Origin: Clostridiales bacterium
GTDB taxonomy: Bacteria > Bacillota > Clostridia > Peptostreptococcales > Acidaminobacteraceae
Direction of reading: 5' to 3'
NCBI GenBank assembly: GCA_016933835.1
Contig: JAFGAC010000194.1
Coordinates: forward strand, 186,001-250,000
DNA length: 64,000 nt
The position numbers and the translations under genes are program-made. Every line of letters begins with the position of its first letter. The stretch's first letter is position 1. The notes beneath the pieces were generated by a model. It was given only the letters and a program-made list of their open reading frames with translations. It had not been told where the DNA came from and made no database searches. Positions 48,399 through 56,023 of this stretch are shown here, one piece after another.

Positions 48399-48565
48399 GT
48401 CGCTATTCTGTTTTAGGTGTAACGTGGGTTTAGTAGGTGTTTAAATTACTATTCCCACTCTATGCCGATACCTTTTTATGTCCTTTAACACGTTGGAAAT
48501 ACCACGTTAATTTTATTTTTAACTAGATTCTATGAGCATTTTTGTAACTACTCTGAATAATAGTA
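48399..48565. other. Non-coding remnant with a guaA-type attachment-core match
   Basis: No gene is seen. TAACGTGG (48420-48427) is repeated in inverted form as CCACGTTA (48502-48509). Read on the minus strand, GAGTGGGAATA at 48460-48450 equals the conserved last codons of guaA (EWE-stop), a known integration site of genomic islands, but no guaA coding sequence precedes it. Together with the mobile-element pieces to the right, this may be a leftover island end. The interpretation is speculative. Confidence 0.3.
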
Positions 48566-48960
48566 TCAATTTAGTATCGCTCTCGCTAATATAACCTTTA
48601 TAAAGGTTACTAATTCTACTAGACGCGAACGTAAATCAACGTCATGATCCTCGCAGAAGTCTTGTAACCAATAATAGTCACGGTCAAAGCTTCTGTCTTC
48701 ATGATATCGTCTAAGGACTCTACTAATCCTAGACTTAAACTCCATTGGTTTAGACATGGTTGCTGATATCTTATCAAATTCAGCTTTGAAATCATCACAG
48801 TTAATCTCAGATTTTAGATACTTCAAGAATAGCAATTCATAGAAAGTGAACGGAACTACATCATCTATCAATTCTTTGACCAGCGTTTCATGTGGTCCGC
48901 CATCTTTTGTATCATCTGAAACAAATGCTTCAATACCAATAACACTCGCCAAAGCTATAG
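48566..48960 (-). pseudogene. 5'-truncated gene of unknown function cut by an IS end
   Basis: About 130 codons remain. The frame runs ALASVIGIEAFVSDD, then PFTFYELLFLKYLKSE, then FKSRISRVLRRYHEDRSFDR, and ends LARAILN. Reading upstream, it continues without a start codon of quality straight into the terminal repeat of the IS fragment at about 48961, where it meets a stop. A TTG at 48952 could serve as a start but has no ribosome-binding site. I do not recognise the family; the C-terminal part is rich in charged residues and helix-like. Most likely the 3' end of a larger gene lost to the insertion. Confidence 0.55.
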
Positions 48961-49389
48961 AATGTCAACAGAAAACTAGACAACTTTCTTAAGGTGTAAA
49001 AATTTGTAAGTTGCTGGTGGTAAATATCCTAAGGAAGAATGTAATCTTATATTGTTGTACCAATTAACATAATCAAATAATTCTAACTTCAGTTGATCTA
49101 ATGATTCAAACACTTCTGGATAAACAAATTCAACTTTGAAAGTTTTAAATGTTGCCTCAGCTACTGCATTATCATAGGGACAACCTTTGTGACTTAATGA
49201 TCTTGAGATATTAAAAGTATTCAGTAGATTGTCAATTGTATGATTTTTGAATTCATTTCCTCTGTCGGTGTGAAATATTCTGATGTTTTTAAGATTGCTT
49301 TTGATTAATGCAAAGGCCTCATGTACAAGAGCTGATGTTTTGTGTCGACCGGCACTATGACCTATTATTTCACGATTATATATATGGAT
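48961..49389 (-). mobile_element. IS3-family fragment A: right end and 3' part of orfB
   Basis: The terminal repeat at about 48963-48996 (TGTCAACAG, then CTAGACAA, then TTAAGGTG) is followed inward by the C-terminal part of an IS3-type transposase read on the minus strand. The element is cut at about 49388, where fragment B begins. The 5' part (orfA, N-terminal orfB, left end) is missing. Confidence 0.85.
48976..49389 (-). pseudogene. IS3-family transposase OrfB, C-terminal fragment
   Basis: About 137 codons. Starts abruptly IHIYNREIIGHSAGRHK and continues RIFHTDRGNEFKNH (second catalytic Asp), CPYDNAVAEATFKTFK (catalytic Glu) and VNWYNNIRLHSSLGYLPP, ending KFLHLKKVV. This is the C-terminal half of the rve integrase core; the first catalytic Asp is lost. 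No start codon; a stop in frame lies right at the junction with fragment B. Confidence 0.88.
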
Positions 49390-49600
49390 AGACTACACTA
49401 AGTTAGACAATTTTTTTAAGGTGACATAGAATAAACTATAACCCTTAAGGAGAATGAAAATGATAACAAAACTACCAAAACAAATTTTCACATATGAGTT
49501 CAAAAATCAAATGGCTCAACGATATTTAAATGGAAAAACGAAAGCTGCAATCTTAAAAGAATACGATTTAAAGCCATCTGTATTTGTCAACTGAAAAATG
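49390..49600 (+). mobile_element. IS3-family fragment B: left end and 5' part of orfA
   Basis: The terminal repeat at about 49390-49425 (ACTACACTAAG, then TTAGACAA, then TTAAGGTG) matches that of fragment A at roughly 26 of 34 positions by eye. It points in the same inward direction, so the two pieces are opposite ends of related elements lying in opposite orientation. The right part of this copy is missing; its right boundary is uncertain (about 49594-49700). Confidence 0.78.
49460..49594 (+). pseudogene. IS3-family OrfA, N-terminal fragment
   Basis: 44 codons from ATG, with AAGGAG at 7 bases. MITKLPKQIFTYEFKNQMA opens a helix-turn-helix (RYLNGKTKAAILKEYDLKPS) typical of IS3/IS150 OrfA, then the frame hits a TGA after FVN. 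Normal OrfA is about 90-110 residues, so the C-terminal zipper is lost or frame-shifted; the following 100 bases hold no further recognisable transposase sequence. Confidence 0.75.
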
Positions 49601-49705
49601 CTCCGCTTATTAATGCTTTTAGCTCGAGTAAACTCAATTGACAAAGAACAGCAACTCAAATATACTCTATCAACACCATAAAACACGACATTCAGATTCA
49701 ACATT

Positions 49706-49734
49706 AAAAAATAGCCACTCTTTTGAGTGGCTAT
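49706..49734 (-). terminator. Terminator of the opp-pcm gene run
   Basis: On the minus strand ATAGCCACTC pairs perfectly with GAGTGGCTAT around a 4-nt loop and is followed by a T-run. The stem overlaps the pcm stop codon. Confidence 0.92.
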
Positions 49735-50297
49735 ACTAATTTTACAAATCTAACTGAAATATCATTTTGATAACTTATTCGACCATCAATATCTTTTGTA
49801 ACAAAAACAAGTCTTTGCCAAATTTCACCAACTGGAATAATCATCTTACCCAGTGGTGCTAATTGTTCAATAAGCATTTCTGGAATATTTCCTGCTGCAG
49901 CTGTCACAATTATTCTGTCAAACGGTGATTTTTCAATCCATCCAAATGATCCATTCCCAAGTTTATATTCAATATTATCAAAACCCATTGCTGAAAGTCT
50001 TTTTTTAGCTTTTAGATACAATGGTTCAATAATTTCAACAGTATATAGTTCCTTGGAAAATTTTGCAAGAAAAGCACTTTGATAACCACTTCCCGTTCCA
50101 ATTTCCAACACTTTATGTTCACTGTCAATATCCAAATTAATCGTCATATAAAGTACTAAAGACGATTGTGATATCGTTTGACCATAACCGATAGGAAAAG
50201 GTGAATCGACATGAGCATACATTTTATTTTCCTCCATGAAAAGTGAACGATCAAGTTTATTGTAATAAGAAATGATGTCTTCTTTATCAATTTTCAT
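49731..50297 (-). CDS. pcm: Protein-L-isoaspartate O-methyltransferase family protein
   Basis: 188 residues from the preferred start. SAM-binding VLEIGTGSGYQSAFLAKF, then FDRIIVTAAAGNIPEMLIEQLAPLGKMIIPVG, both diagnostic of Pcm, which methylates isoaspartyl residues in damaged proteins. GYGQTISQ of the N-terminal region is also present. The ATG at 50297 has GGTGAT upstream; the open frame runs 14 codons further and is rejected. Confidence 0.92.
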   Translation of the reverse strand: MKIDKEDIISYYNKLDRSLFMEENKMYAHVDSPFPIGYGQTISQSSLVLYMTINLDIDSEHKVLEIGTGSGYQSAFLAKFSKELYTVEIIEPLYLKAKKRLSAMGFDNIEYKLGNGSFGWIEKSPFDRIIVTAAAGNIPEMLIEQLAPLGKMIIPVGEIWQRLVFVTKDIDGRISYQNDISVRFVKLV

Positions 50298-50352
50298 CTT
50301 TATCACCAGTATATATATACCCTTTTGTCTTATTCCCAATAATACTATCTTT

Positions 50353-50580
50353 CTAATGAAGAAATTTTGATGCCATGATCAAAAACGCAACAACAATCAG
50401 TATAACTGTTAAAAACCAACGTGTTTTTCTTATTTTATCTGAATCAATCGGTTGATACATAGGTTCTAGTTTCCCTCCACAGTATGGACATTCCATCATA
50501 TGATCTAATACATCCTGGTGACAATGAGGACAACTGACTATATATTTATCAAATTTACTTTTATATGGTTTTTTATCCAT
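50353..50580 (-). CDS. Small zinc-ribbon membrane protein
   Basis: 75 residues. Two CxxC pairs (CPHCHQDV and CPYCGG) form a zinc ribbon at about 17-36, then a linker and one C-terminal membrane segment (WFLTVILIVVAFLIMASKF). No family name is recognised. It lies between pcm and another small membrane protein gene, 11 bases apart, downstream of oppF; probably co-transcribed. Confidence 0.75.
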   Translation of the reverse strand: MDKKPYKSKFDKYIVSCPHCHQDVLDHMMECPYCGGKLEPMYQPIDSDKIRKTRWFLTVILIVVAFLIMASKFLH

Positions 50581-50591
50581 CTATTCACCCC

Positions 50592-50843
50592 TTAATATGC
50601 TAACCATATTTGTGTGGAAAACAAGATGAACATTCCAAATGCGACAACAAACACTAATCCTATAACAAGACCTGCCATTAAAGCACTCCTCATGATTTCC
50701 ATTGTTTCTTTTTTAGTAAGTGGTGGCAAGGTACTGCTTGAATTTTCAATGTTTTTTCTATTTTCAACCTGCCATGGCGCTCCGTCAAAATTCATATCTG
50801 CTATTACCCATTCATCATCTATAAAATCTTTTTTCTTTTTCAT
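50592..50843 (-). CDS. Small membrane protein of unknown function
   Basis: 83 residues. A hydrophilic acidic N-terminus (MKKKKDFIDDEWVIADMNFD) followed by one or two membrane segments (AGLVIGLVFVVAFGMFILFS). Not recognised. The tight arrangement with the zinc-ribbon gene suggests they work together. It starts 49 bases after oppF, with AGGACTG-type sequence upstream; the start is moderately certain. Confidence 0.65.
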   Translation of the reverse strand: MKKKKDFIDDEWVIADMNFDGAPWQVENRKNIENSSSTLPPLTKKETMEIMRSALMAGLVIGLVFVVAFGMFILFSTQIWLAY

Positions 50844-50892
50844 CCAAATCAGTCCTCACAAAAAACATTATTTTATTTTAATTCCAATATTT

Positions 50893-51924
50893 TTATGTTT
50901 GTTTTTTATGGTAGAGATGACACGCTGTCATATGCCCATTTTCAACTTCAACCATTTCAGGTATCTCTACTTTACAAATATCCATACAATAATTGCATCT
51001 TGTGTGAAATTTACATCCTGAAGGAGGATTTGCCGGCGAAGGAATGCTTCCTTCTAATATGATTCGTTCAGTTTTTATTTCAGGATCTGAAACTGGAATT
51101 GCACTAAAAAGTGCTTTTGTATAAGGATGTAACGGATTTGAAAAAATAGTCTCTTTATCTGAATATTCGACTAGATTCCCAAGGTACATTACACCAACAG
51201 TATCCGATATATATTCAACAACTGAAAGATCATGAGAAATAAAAAGATATGTCAAGTTGTATTTATCTTGCAACTCTTTAAGCAAATTGATAATTTGAGC
51301 TTGTATAGAAACATCAAGAGCTGAAACAGGTTCATCACATACAATGAAATCAGGATTCAATGCAAGTGCTCTGGCAATACATATTCTCTGCCTTTGGCCT
51401 CCTGAAAATTCATGCGGATAGCGTTCTTTATGATAGACTTGAAGCCCACAATCCAGCATGATTTGAGAGATGTAATCGTCATATTTATCAGCCGATATCA
51501 ATTTATTGTCTCTAACTGCTTCACCTATTATTTCACCTACAGGCATTCTTGGAGAAAGACTAGAATATGGATCTTGAAAAATGATTTGAATTTTCGGTCT
51601 TATTTTTCTCAATTCTTTTCTATTAAGTTCATGGATATCTATTCCTTCAAAAAAAATTTTACCTTCTGTTTTATCTGTTAATTTTAAAATTGTTTTTCCA
51701 ATAGTAGTTTTTCCACATCCTGATTCACCAACAAGCCCCATTGTAGTTCCTCTTTTAATGTTAAAACTTACATCATCTACCGCTTTGACATTTGCTTTCA
51801 CTTTAGCAAATAGTCCAGAAGAAACCGGATAATATTTTTTTAAATTTTTGACTTCTATAACATAATCTTCAACTTCATTTTTGTGCTTATAAATATTTGG
51901 AATACCATTCGCTCGTTCAGTCAT
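50893..51924 (-). CDS. oppF: Oligopeptide ABC transporter ATPase OppF
   Basis: 343 residues. Walker A GESGCGKTT, signature FSGGQRQR, Walker B VCDEPVSALD, H-loop LFISHDLS. The C-terminal oligopeptide domain has cysteines in CKFHTRCNYCMDIC and ACH, a pattern that binds an Fe-S cluster in related proteins. The start at 51924 follows GAGGAGG; a longer frame inside oppD is rejected. It overlaps oppD by 8 bases. Confidence 0.95.
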   Translation of the reverse strand: MTERANGIPNIYKHKNEVEDYVIEVKNLKKYYPVSSGLFAKVKANVKAVDDVSFNIKRGTTMGLVGESGCGKTTIGKTILKLTDKTEGKIFFEGIDIHELNRKELRKIRPKIQIIFQDPYSSLSPRMPVGEIIGEAVRDNKLISADKYDDYISQIMLDCGLQVYHKERYPHEFSGGQRQRICIARALALNPDFIVCDEPVSALDVSIQAQIINLLKELQDKYNLTYLFISHDLSVVEYISDTVGVMYLGNLVEYSDKETIFSNPLHPYTKALFSAIPVSDPEIKTERIILEGSIPSPANPPSGCKFHTRCNYCMDICKVEIPEMVEVENGHMTACHLYHKKQT

Positions 51925-53122
51925 GTTTTTCCTCCTCGCTGTCAAGATAGTGATAACAAGCCACCATATGAGTATCTGACACATAAATTTCAGGCGGATA
52001 TGCACCATTGCACTTCTTCATCGAGCGATTGCATCGATCTTTGAAATAACAATAATCTGGCATGTCGACTGGATTAGGAACCGATCCTGGTATACTGTAT
52101 AGTTTACCGGCCTTTAATCCTCCAATTTTAGGGCGACTTGCCATTAAGCCGACTGTATAAGGATGCAATGGATTATGAAAAATTTCTTTGGCTGTTCCCT
52201 TTTCAATCACTTTACCCGCATACATGACTACAACGAAATCTGCCATTTCAGCAATAACACCTAAATCGTGTGTAATAAGCATAATACTGCTGTTAATTTT
52301 ATTTTTCAAGTTTCTGAGCAGATCCATAATTTGTGCTTGTATTGTTACATCAAGTGCTGTTGTAGGTTCATCAGCAATAATAAGTTTAGGATCACAAGAT
52401 AGCGCCATGGCAATCATGACTCTTTGGCGCATTCCACCAGAAAGTTCATGCGGAAACATTTTATAAACACCTTCTGAGTTGGCAATTCCCACCATATCGA
52501 GCATTTCAATTGTTCTATTTTTTATTTTCTCTTTACTCATTCCATGATTATGAAGTTCTATTACTTCATCAACTTGCAAGCCAATTCTAAAAACTGGATT
52601 TAAGCTGGTCATAGGTTCTTGGAAAATCATCGAAATTTCATTTCCTCTAATTTGCTGCATTTTTTCATTAGGTATTTTTGCCAAATCATAAATATATTCA
52701 TCAAAATCAAATCTTATTTGACCTTCGACAATCTGACCTTGAGGTCTCTGAACTAATTGCATGATTGAAAGACTAGTCACTGATTTCCCACATCCAGATT
52801 CACCTACTATTCCAACCGTTTTACCTTTTGGTACATCAAAAGTCACTCCACTGACTGATTTTACTATTCCTATGTCTGTGAAAAAATATGTATGAAGGTT
52901 TTCAACTTCCATCAGGTTATCGTTATTTTTCATGATAGTTGTATATTCATCAACCGAAACATTCTTTCTTTCTCTTGTTTTTTCAAATTCATCAGTTGTT
53001 TTTCGATTCTCTCTAGAAATACGTCTGACTTCTTTAGCTGTTAGATAATTCACGTTTTTTTTCTCTTGATTTGTATCTTCTTTACCTAAAACTTTCATCA
53101 GGTTCCAATTATTTTTTTTCAT
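51917..53122 (-). CDS. oppD: Oligopeptide ABC transporter ATPase OppD, with N-terminal extension
   Basis: 401 residues. Walker A GESGCGKSV, signature LSGGMRQR, Walker B IADEPTTALD, H-loop ITHDLG, and a cysteine-rich C-terminus (CYFKDRCNRSMKKC). Compared with usual OppD (about 330-350 residues) it has about 65 extra charged N-terminal residues (VNYLTAKEVRRISRENRKTT). The extension is supported by TAGGTG at the upstream ATG and by no ribosome-binding site at the internal methionine (52933). Confidence 0.94.
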   Translation of the reverse strand: MKKNNWNLMKVLGKEDTNQEKKNVNYLTAKEVRRISRENRKTTDEFEKTRERKNVSVDEYTTIMKNNDNLMEVENLHTYFFTDIGIVKSVSGVTFDVPKGKTVGIVGESGCGKSVTSLSIMQLVQRPQGQIVEGQIRFDFDEYIYDLAKIPNEKMQQIRGNEISMIFQEPMTSLNPVFRIGLQVDEVIELHNHGMSKEKIKNRTIEMLDMVGIANSEGVYKMFPHELSGGMRQRVMIAMALSCDPKLIIADEPTTALDVTIQAQIMDLLRNLKNKINSSIMLITHDLGVIAEMADFVVVMYAGKVIEKGTAKEIFHNPLHPYTVGLMASRPKIGGLKAGKLYSIPGSVPNPVDMPDYCYFKDRCNRSMKKCNGAYPPEIYVSDTHMVACYHYLDSEEEKHD

Positions 53123-53129
53123 GTTTCAC

Positions 53130-54956
53130 CTACCGTTTCATCTTAGGATCAAAAGCATCCCGTAAACCATCACCGACAAAGTTGAATCCAAGAACTGTTA
53201 AAAGTATCAACATTCCTGCGGGTATCCATACAAACCAGAAATTTGTCATTTCATATGCTGTAGTAACTCCACTGATGATATTCCCCCACGAAGCATATGG
53301 AAACTTAACACCTAGACCTAAAAAACTCAATGTCGATTCGTAGAGAATAATTCCGCCTAGACCTAGTGATGCCAATACAATCAACTGTGGTATAACATTG
53401 GGAATCAGATGTTTGAAAATCCTTCTGGAAACACTTAAACCAGTTGCTTCTGCAGCCAACATGAATTCTTGTTCTCGCAAGGAAAGAATTTGACCTCTGA
53501 CCATCCTCGCAATTCCTGGCCAACTCATAATTCCTAAAATCAACATTAAATAGTAAATTCTTATTTTTGGATCTACTTCAAGAGAGTCCATGACTGAACC
53601 AATGATAATCATCAATGGTAGAAACGGAATGCAATTAAATACATCGACAATACGCATGATGAACATGTCTATCCATTTTCCAAAATAACCAGCGATTCCT
53701 CCCATTATAACGCCTAGTATTGTCTCTAAAAGCACTACGATGAAACCGATTACAAGAGAAATTCTCCCTCCATACATTAACCTTGTTAAAACATCCATTC
53801 CATGTTTATCGGTCCCTAACCAATGTTGATAAGAAGGCTTTTCATGCATAGAAATCAAATGGGTCTTTGTCTCTGTTTTAATGGTATAGACATTATTGAG
53901 TCTACTGATTGTATATTCCACATCATTTCCGTCTTCATCCGGATATATGAACATATCCTTTTCATCTGAAATCGCTCTTTCCATTTCCTCTTTAAATTGA
54001 ATACTCAGAAATACATCTTGTGATATAGGCTGAATAGCTAATTGTGATATCAATGCATATTCTTCTTTCCCGCCCGAAGTCACCTTATAGACAACTGCCA
54101 TATTATCATCTTCATTTAATTCATATCTATTTCCTTCTAACTCAAAAGTATTTAAATTTGAATTTCGTAAAGTATCCTCCAAAATATATTTGAATTCATA
54201 TCCTAAATTTGTATTCGGATTTGCTGGTTCAGTTATCAATAAAGATTCAAAAGCAACGTTTACCGATTCACCCAGAATATAATCTCTTCCATTTTGCGTT
54301 AGAACATAAAAATTATTTTGATAATAAAACTGAAAACTGCCATTTATGAGTGCATTTTTAATTAATTCATTTAAATTTTCATCGATATTAAAATCAGCAA
54401 AAGGTGTAACTCCCATAATTCCTCTTATATAAGTAATTTGAGCAACTGAATTCAATCTAAAGACTTTATAAAAGTCTTTTCCGACTTCTGATATATAATA
54501 ATTTTCATCCTTATATGTAAAAGTGTTTTCGCCTTTATTTCTTGATAATATAAAATTAGAATGCATATTCGGGTTATATTCCATATTTTCAGCAACAGAA
54601 TATCTGAATTCTTCATTTAATGTTACACTTGCATATTCTTTTGACATTGTTCCAATATATTTAAAAACCTCTGTTTCCCCATATGGTGTAATCAATCCAC
54701 CAACGAAGGAGAATAAAAACATAAATACAGTTATGATTAAACCTATTATCGCCAATTGATTTCTGATAAATCTTTTTATAACTAGCATACCTGGTGATAA
54801 TACTTTAATTCTTTGAACATCGGATAAATCCTTTGTTAAATTCGCTTCACTTTCAATTATATTTTCATCGATTTTTATTTCTTTCAGATTATTTGGTGAT
54901 TCCAAGCTGTCCACTTTATCGATAGGGACTTCATTCCTTCCATTGCTGCTATTCAT
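53130..54956 (-). CDS. oppC: Oligopeptide ABC permease OppC with a large extracytoplasmic insertion
   Basis: 608 residues, nearly twice the usual 290-340. A cytoplasmic N-terminus of about 65 residues is followed by TM1 (69-89), then about 280 extra residues (94-376). The normal OppC core then begins at HWLGTDKHGMDVLTRLMYGG and carries the EAA loop around AAEATGLSVSRRIFKHLIPN. The insertion should face outward. Within it, short aromatic beta-like units recur (TFTYKDENYYISEVG, SFQFYYQNNFYVLTQNG, TFELEGNRYELNED, DVEYTISRLNNVYTIKT), spaced roughly 60-75 residues. It may contact the likewise enlarged OppA. Confidence 0.9.
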   Translation of the reverse strand: MNSSNGRNEVPIDKVDSLESPNNLKEIKIDENIIESEANLTKDLSDVQRIKVLSPGMLVIKRFIRNQLAIIGLIITVFMFLFSFVGGLITPYGETEVFKYIGTMSKEYASVTLNEEFRYSVAENMEYNPNMHSNFILSRNKGENTFTYKDENYYISEVGKDFYKVFRLNSVAQITYIRGIMGVTPFADFNIDENLNELIKNALINGSFQFYYQNNFYVLTQNGRDYILGESVNVAFESLLITEPANPNTNLGYEFKYILEDTLRNSNLNTFELEGNRYELNEDDNMAVVYKVTSGGKEEYALISQLAIQPISQDVFLSIQFKEEMERAISDEKDMFIYPDEDGNDVEYTISRLNNVYTIKTETKTHLISMHEKPSYQHWLGTDKHGMDVLTRLMYGGRISLVIGFIVVLLETILGVIMGGIAGYFGKWIDMFIMRIVDVFNCIPFLPLMIIIGSVMDSLEVDPKIRIYYLMLILGIMSWPGIARMVRGQILSLREQEFMLAAEATGLSVSRRIFKHLIPNVIPQLIVLASLGLGGIILYESTLSFLGLGVKFPYASWGNIISGVTTAYEMTNFWFVWIPAGMLILLTVLGFNFVGDGLRDAFDPKMKR

Positions 54957-54969
54957 AATAAGTCCCCCC

Positions 54970-55956
54970 CTAACTTACTCTGACTCTTGGATCTACAACT
55001 GCATAAAGAATATCTGCAATCAAAGTTCCTAGAAGCGTAAGTATTGCCATAAAAACCATGTAAAACATTGTAAAAGGAATATCACCACTTACCATGGCCA
55101 AATAAGCTGTATAACCTATTCCTGGTATCTGAAACAAAGTTTCCGTAATCAATGCACCTGCAAAAAGACCAGGAAGAGATCCTCCGAGTATTGTTACAAG
55201 TGGAATTAAAGTATTTCTAAAAGCATGATAATTTATTACCTTTTTTTCAGAAAGTCCCTTGGCTCTAGCTGTCCTAATATAATCTGAATTAAGTACCTCA
55301 AGCATATTTGTTCTTGTATATCTCATCAAACTTCCAATACTGATAATTGTCAATGTCATTATCGGCAAAATATAGTGTATCGCAATATCAAGATATTGAT
55401 TTGCAGTGCTTAATAGTTCATAATATCGTCCTACCATTCCATAGAGCGGCAGCCAACCCAACCAAACGGAAAATATCAATTTGAGTATTGTAGCAAAGAA
55501 AAACGTAGGCAATGAAATGCCCAACAACGCTATGACAGTTATTGAATAATCTGTTCTGCTATACTGCTTTCTTGCCGCTAAAATTCCAAGAGGAATAGCG
55601 ATTATTATTTCAAGTATAAACGAAATTGCTCCTAATATGAAAGAGTACCAAATAACTTGAGAAAACTTTTGAATAACCGGTATATTGAATTGCCAAGAAT
55701 CGCCAAAATCTCCCTTTATAGCACTTTTGAACCATTGCATATAACCAAGTAAAATCCCTTTATCCATTCCATAGTTCGCATTCAATTGTGCAAGCCATTC
55801 TGAATAACTCTTTGCCCCTGGTAGTTGAGAAAGCATTCTTGCTTGATTTTCAACATAAGATGTAGGAATACTTCTCATGATTGTATAAATTATTAAAGAT
55901 ACAACGAACAACAAAGCTACTGTAATTGCAAGCCTTTTGAGCACATATCGTCTCAT
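54970..55956 (-). CDS. oppB: Oligopeptide ABC permease OppB
   Basis: 328 residues, six membrane segments, normal length. The EAA loop DYIRTARAKGLSEKKVINYH precedes LIPLVTILGGSLPGLFAGALITE, typical of OppB/DppB. It forms the channel with OppC. The gene starts 24 bases after the hairpin that separates it from oppA. Confidence 0.95.
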   Translation of the reverse strand: MRRYVLKRLAITVALLFVVSLIIYTIMRSIPTSYVENQARMLSQLPGAKSYSEWLAQLNANYGMDKGILLGYMQWFKSAIKGDFGDSWQFNIPVIQKFSQVIWYSFILGAISFILEIIIAIPLGILAARKQYSRTDYSITVIALLGISLPTFFFATILKLIFSVWLGWLPLYGMVGRYYELLSTANQYLDIAIHYILPIMTLTIISIGSLMRYTRTNMLEVLNSDYIRTARAKGLSEKKVINYHAFRNTLIPLVTILGGSLPGLFAGALITETLFQIPGIGYTAYLAMVSGDIPFTMFYMVFMAILTLLGTLIADILYAVVDPRVRVS

Positions 55957-55980
55957 ATTCCACCTCTTCTCAATAAAATT

Positions 55981-56010
55981 AAATGAACCCGCTAAAATGC
56001 GGGTTCATTT
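55981..56010 (-). terminator. Hairpin between oppA and oppBCDF
   Basis: A perfect 12-bp stem (AAATGAACCCGC with GCGGGTTCATTT, 6-nt loop) begins 14 bases after the oppA stop; AATTTTATT follows on the minus strand. It probably ends or protects most oppA mRNA, so the binding protein is made in excess over the permease and ATPases. Confidence 0.78.
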
Positions 56011-56023
56011 AAACCTTTATATT

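Noticed and set aside
49516-49704. 62-codon open frame on the minus strand
   Set aside because: Antisense to the OrfA fragment, ends at the pcm terminator, has no ribosome-binding site and no recognisable domain.
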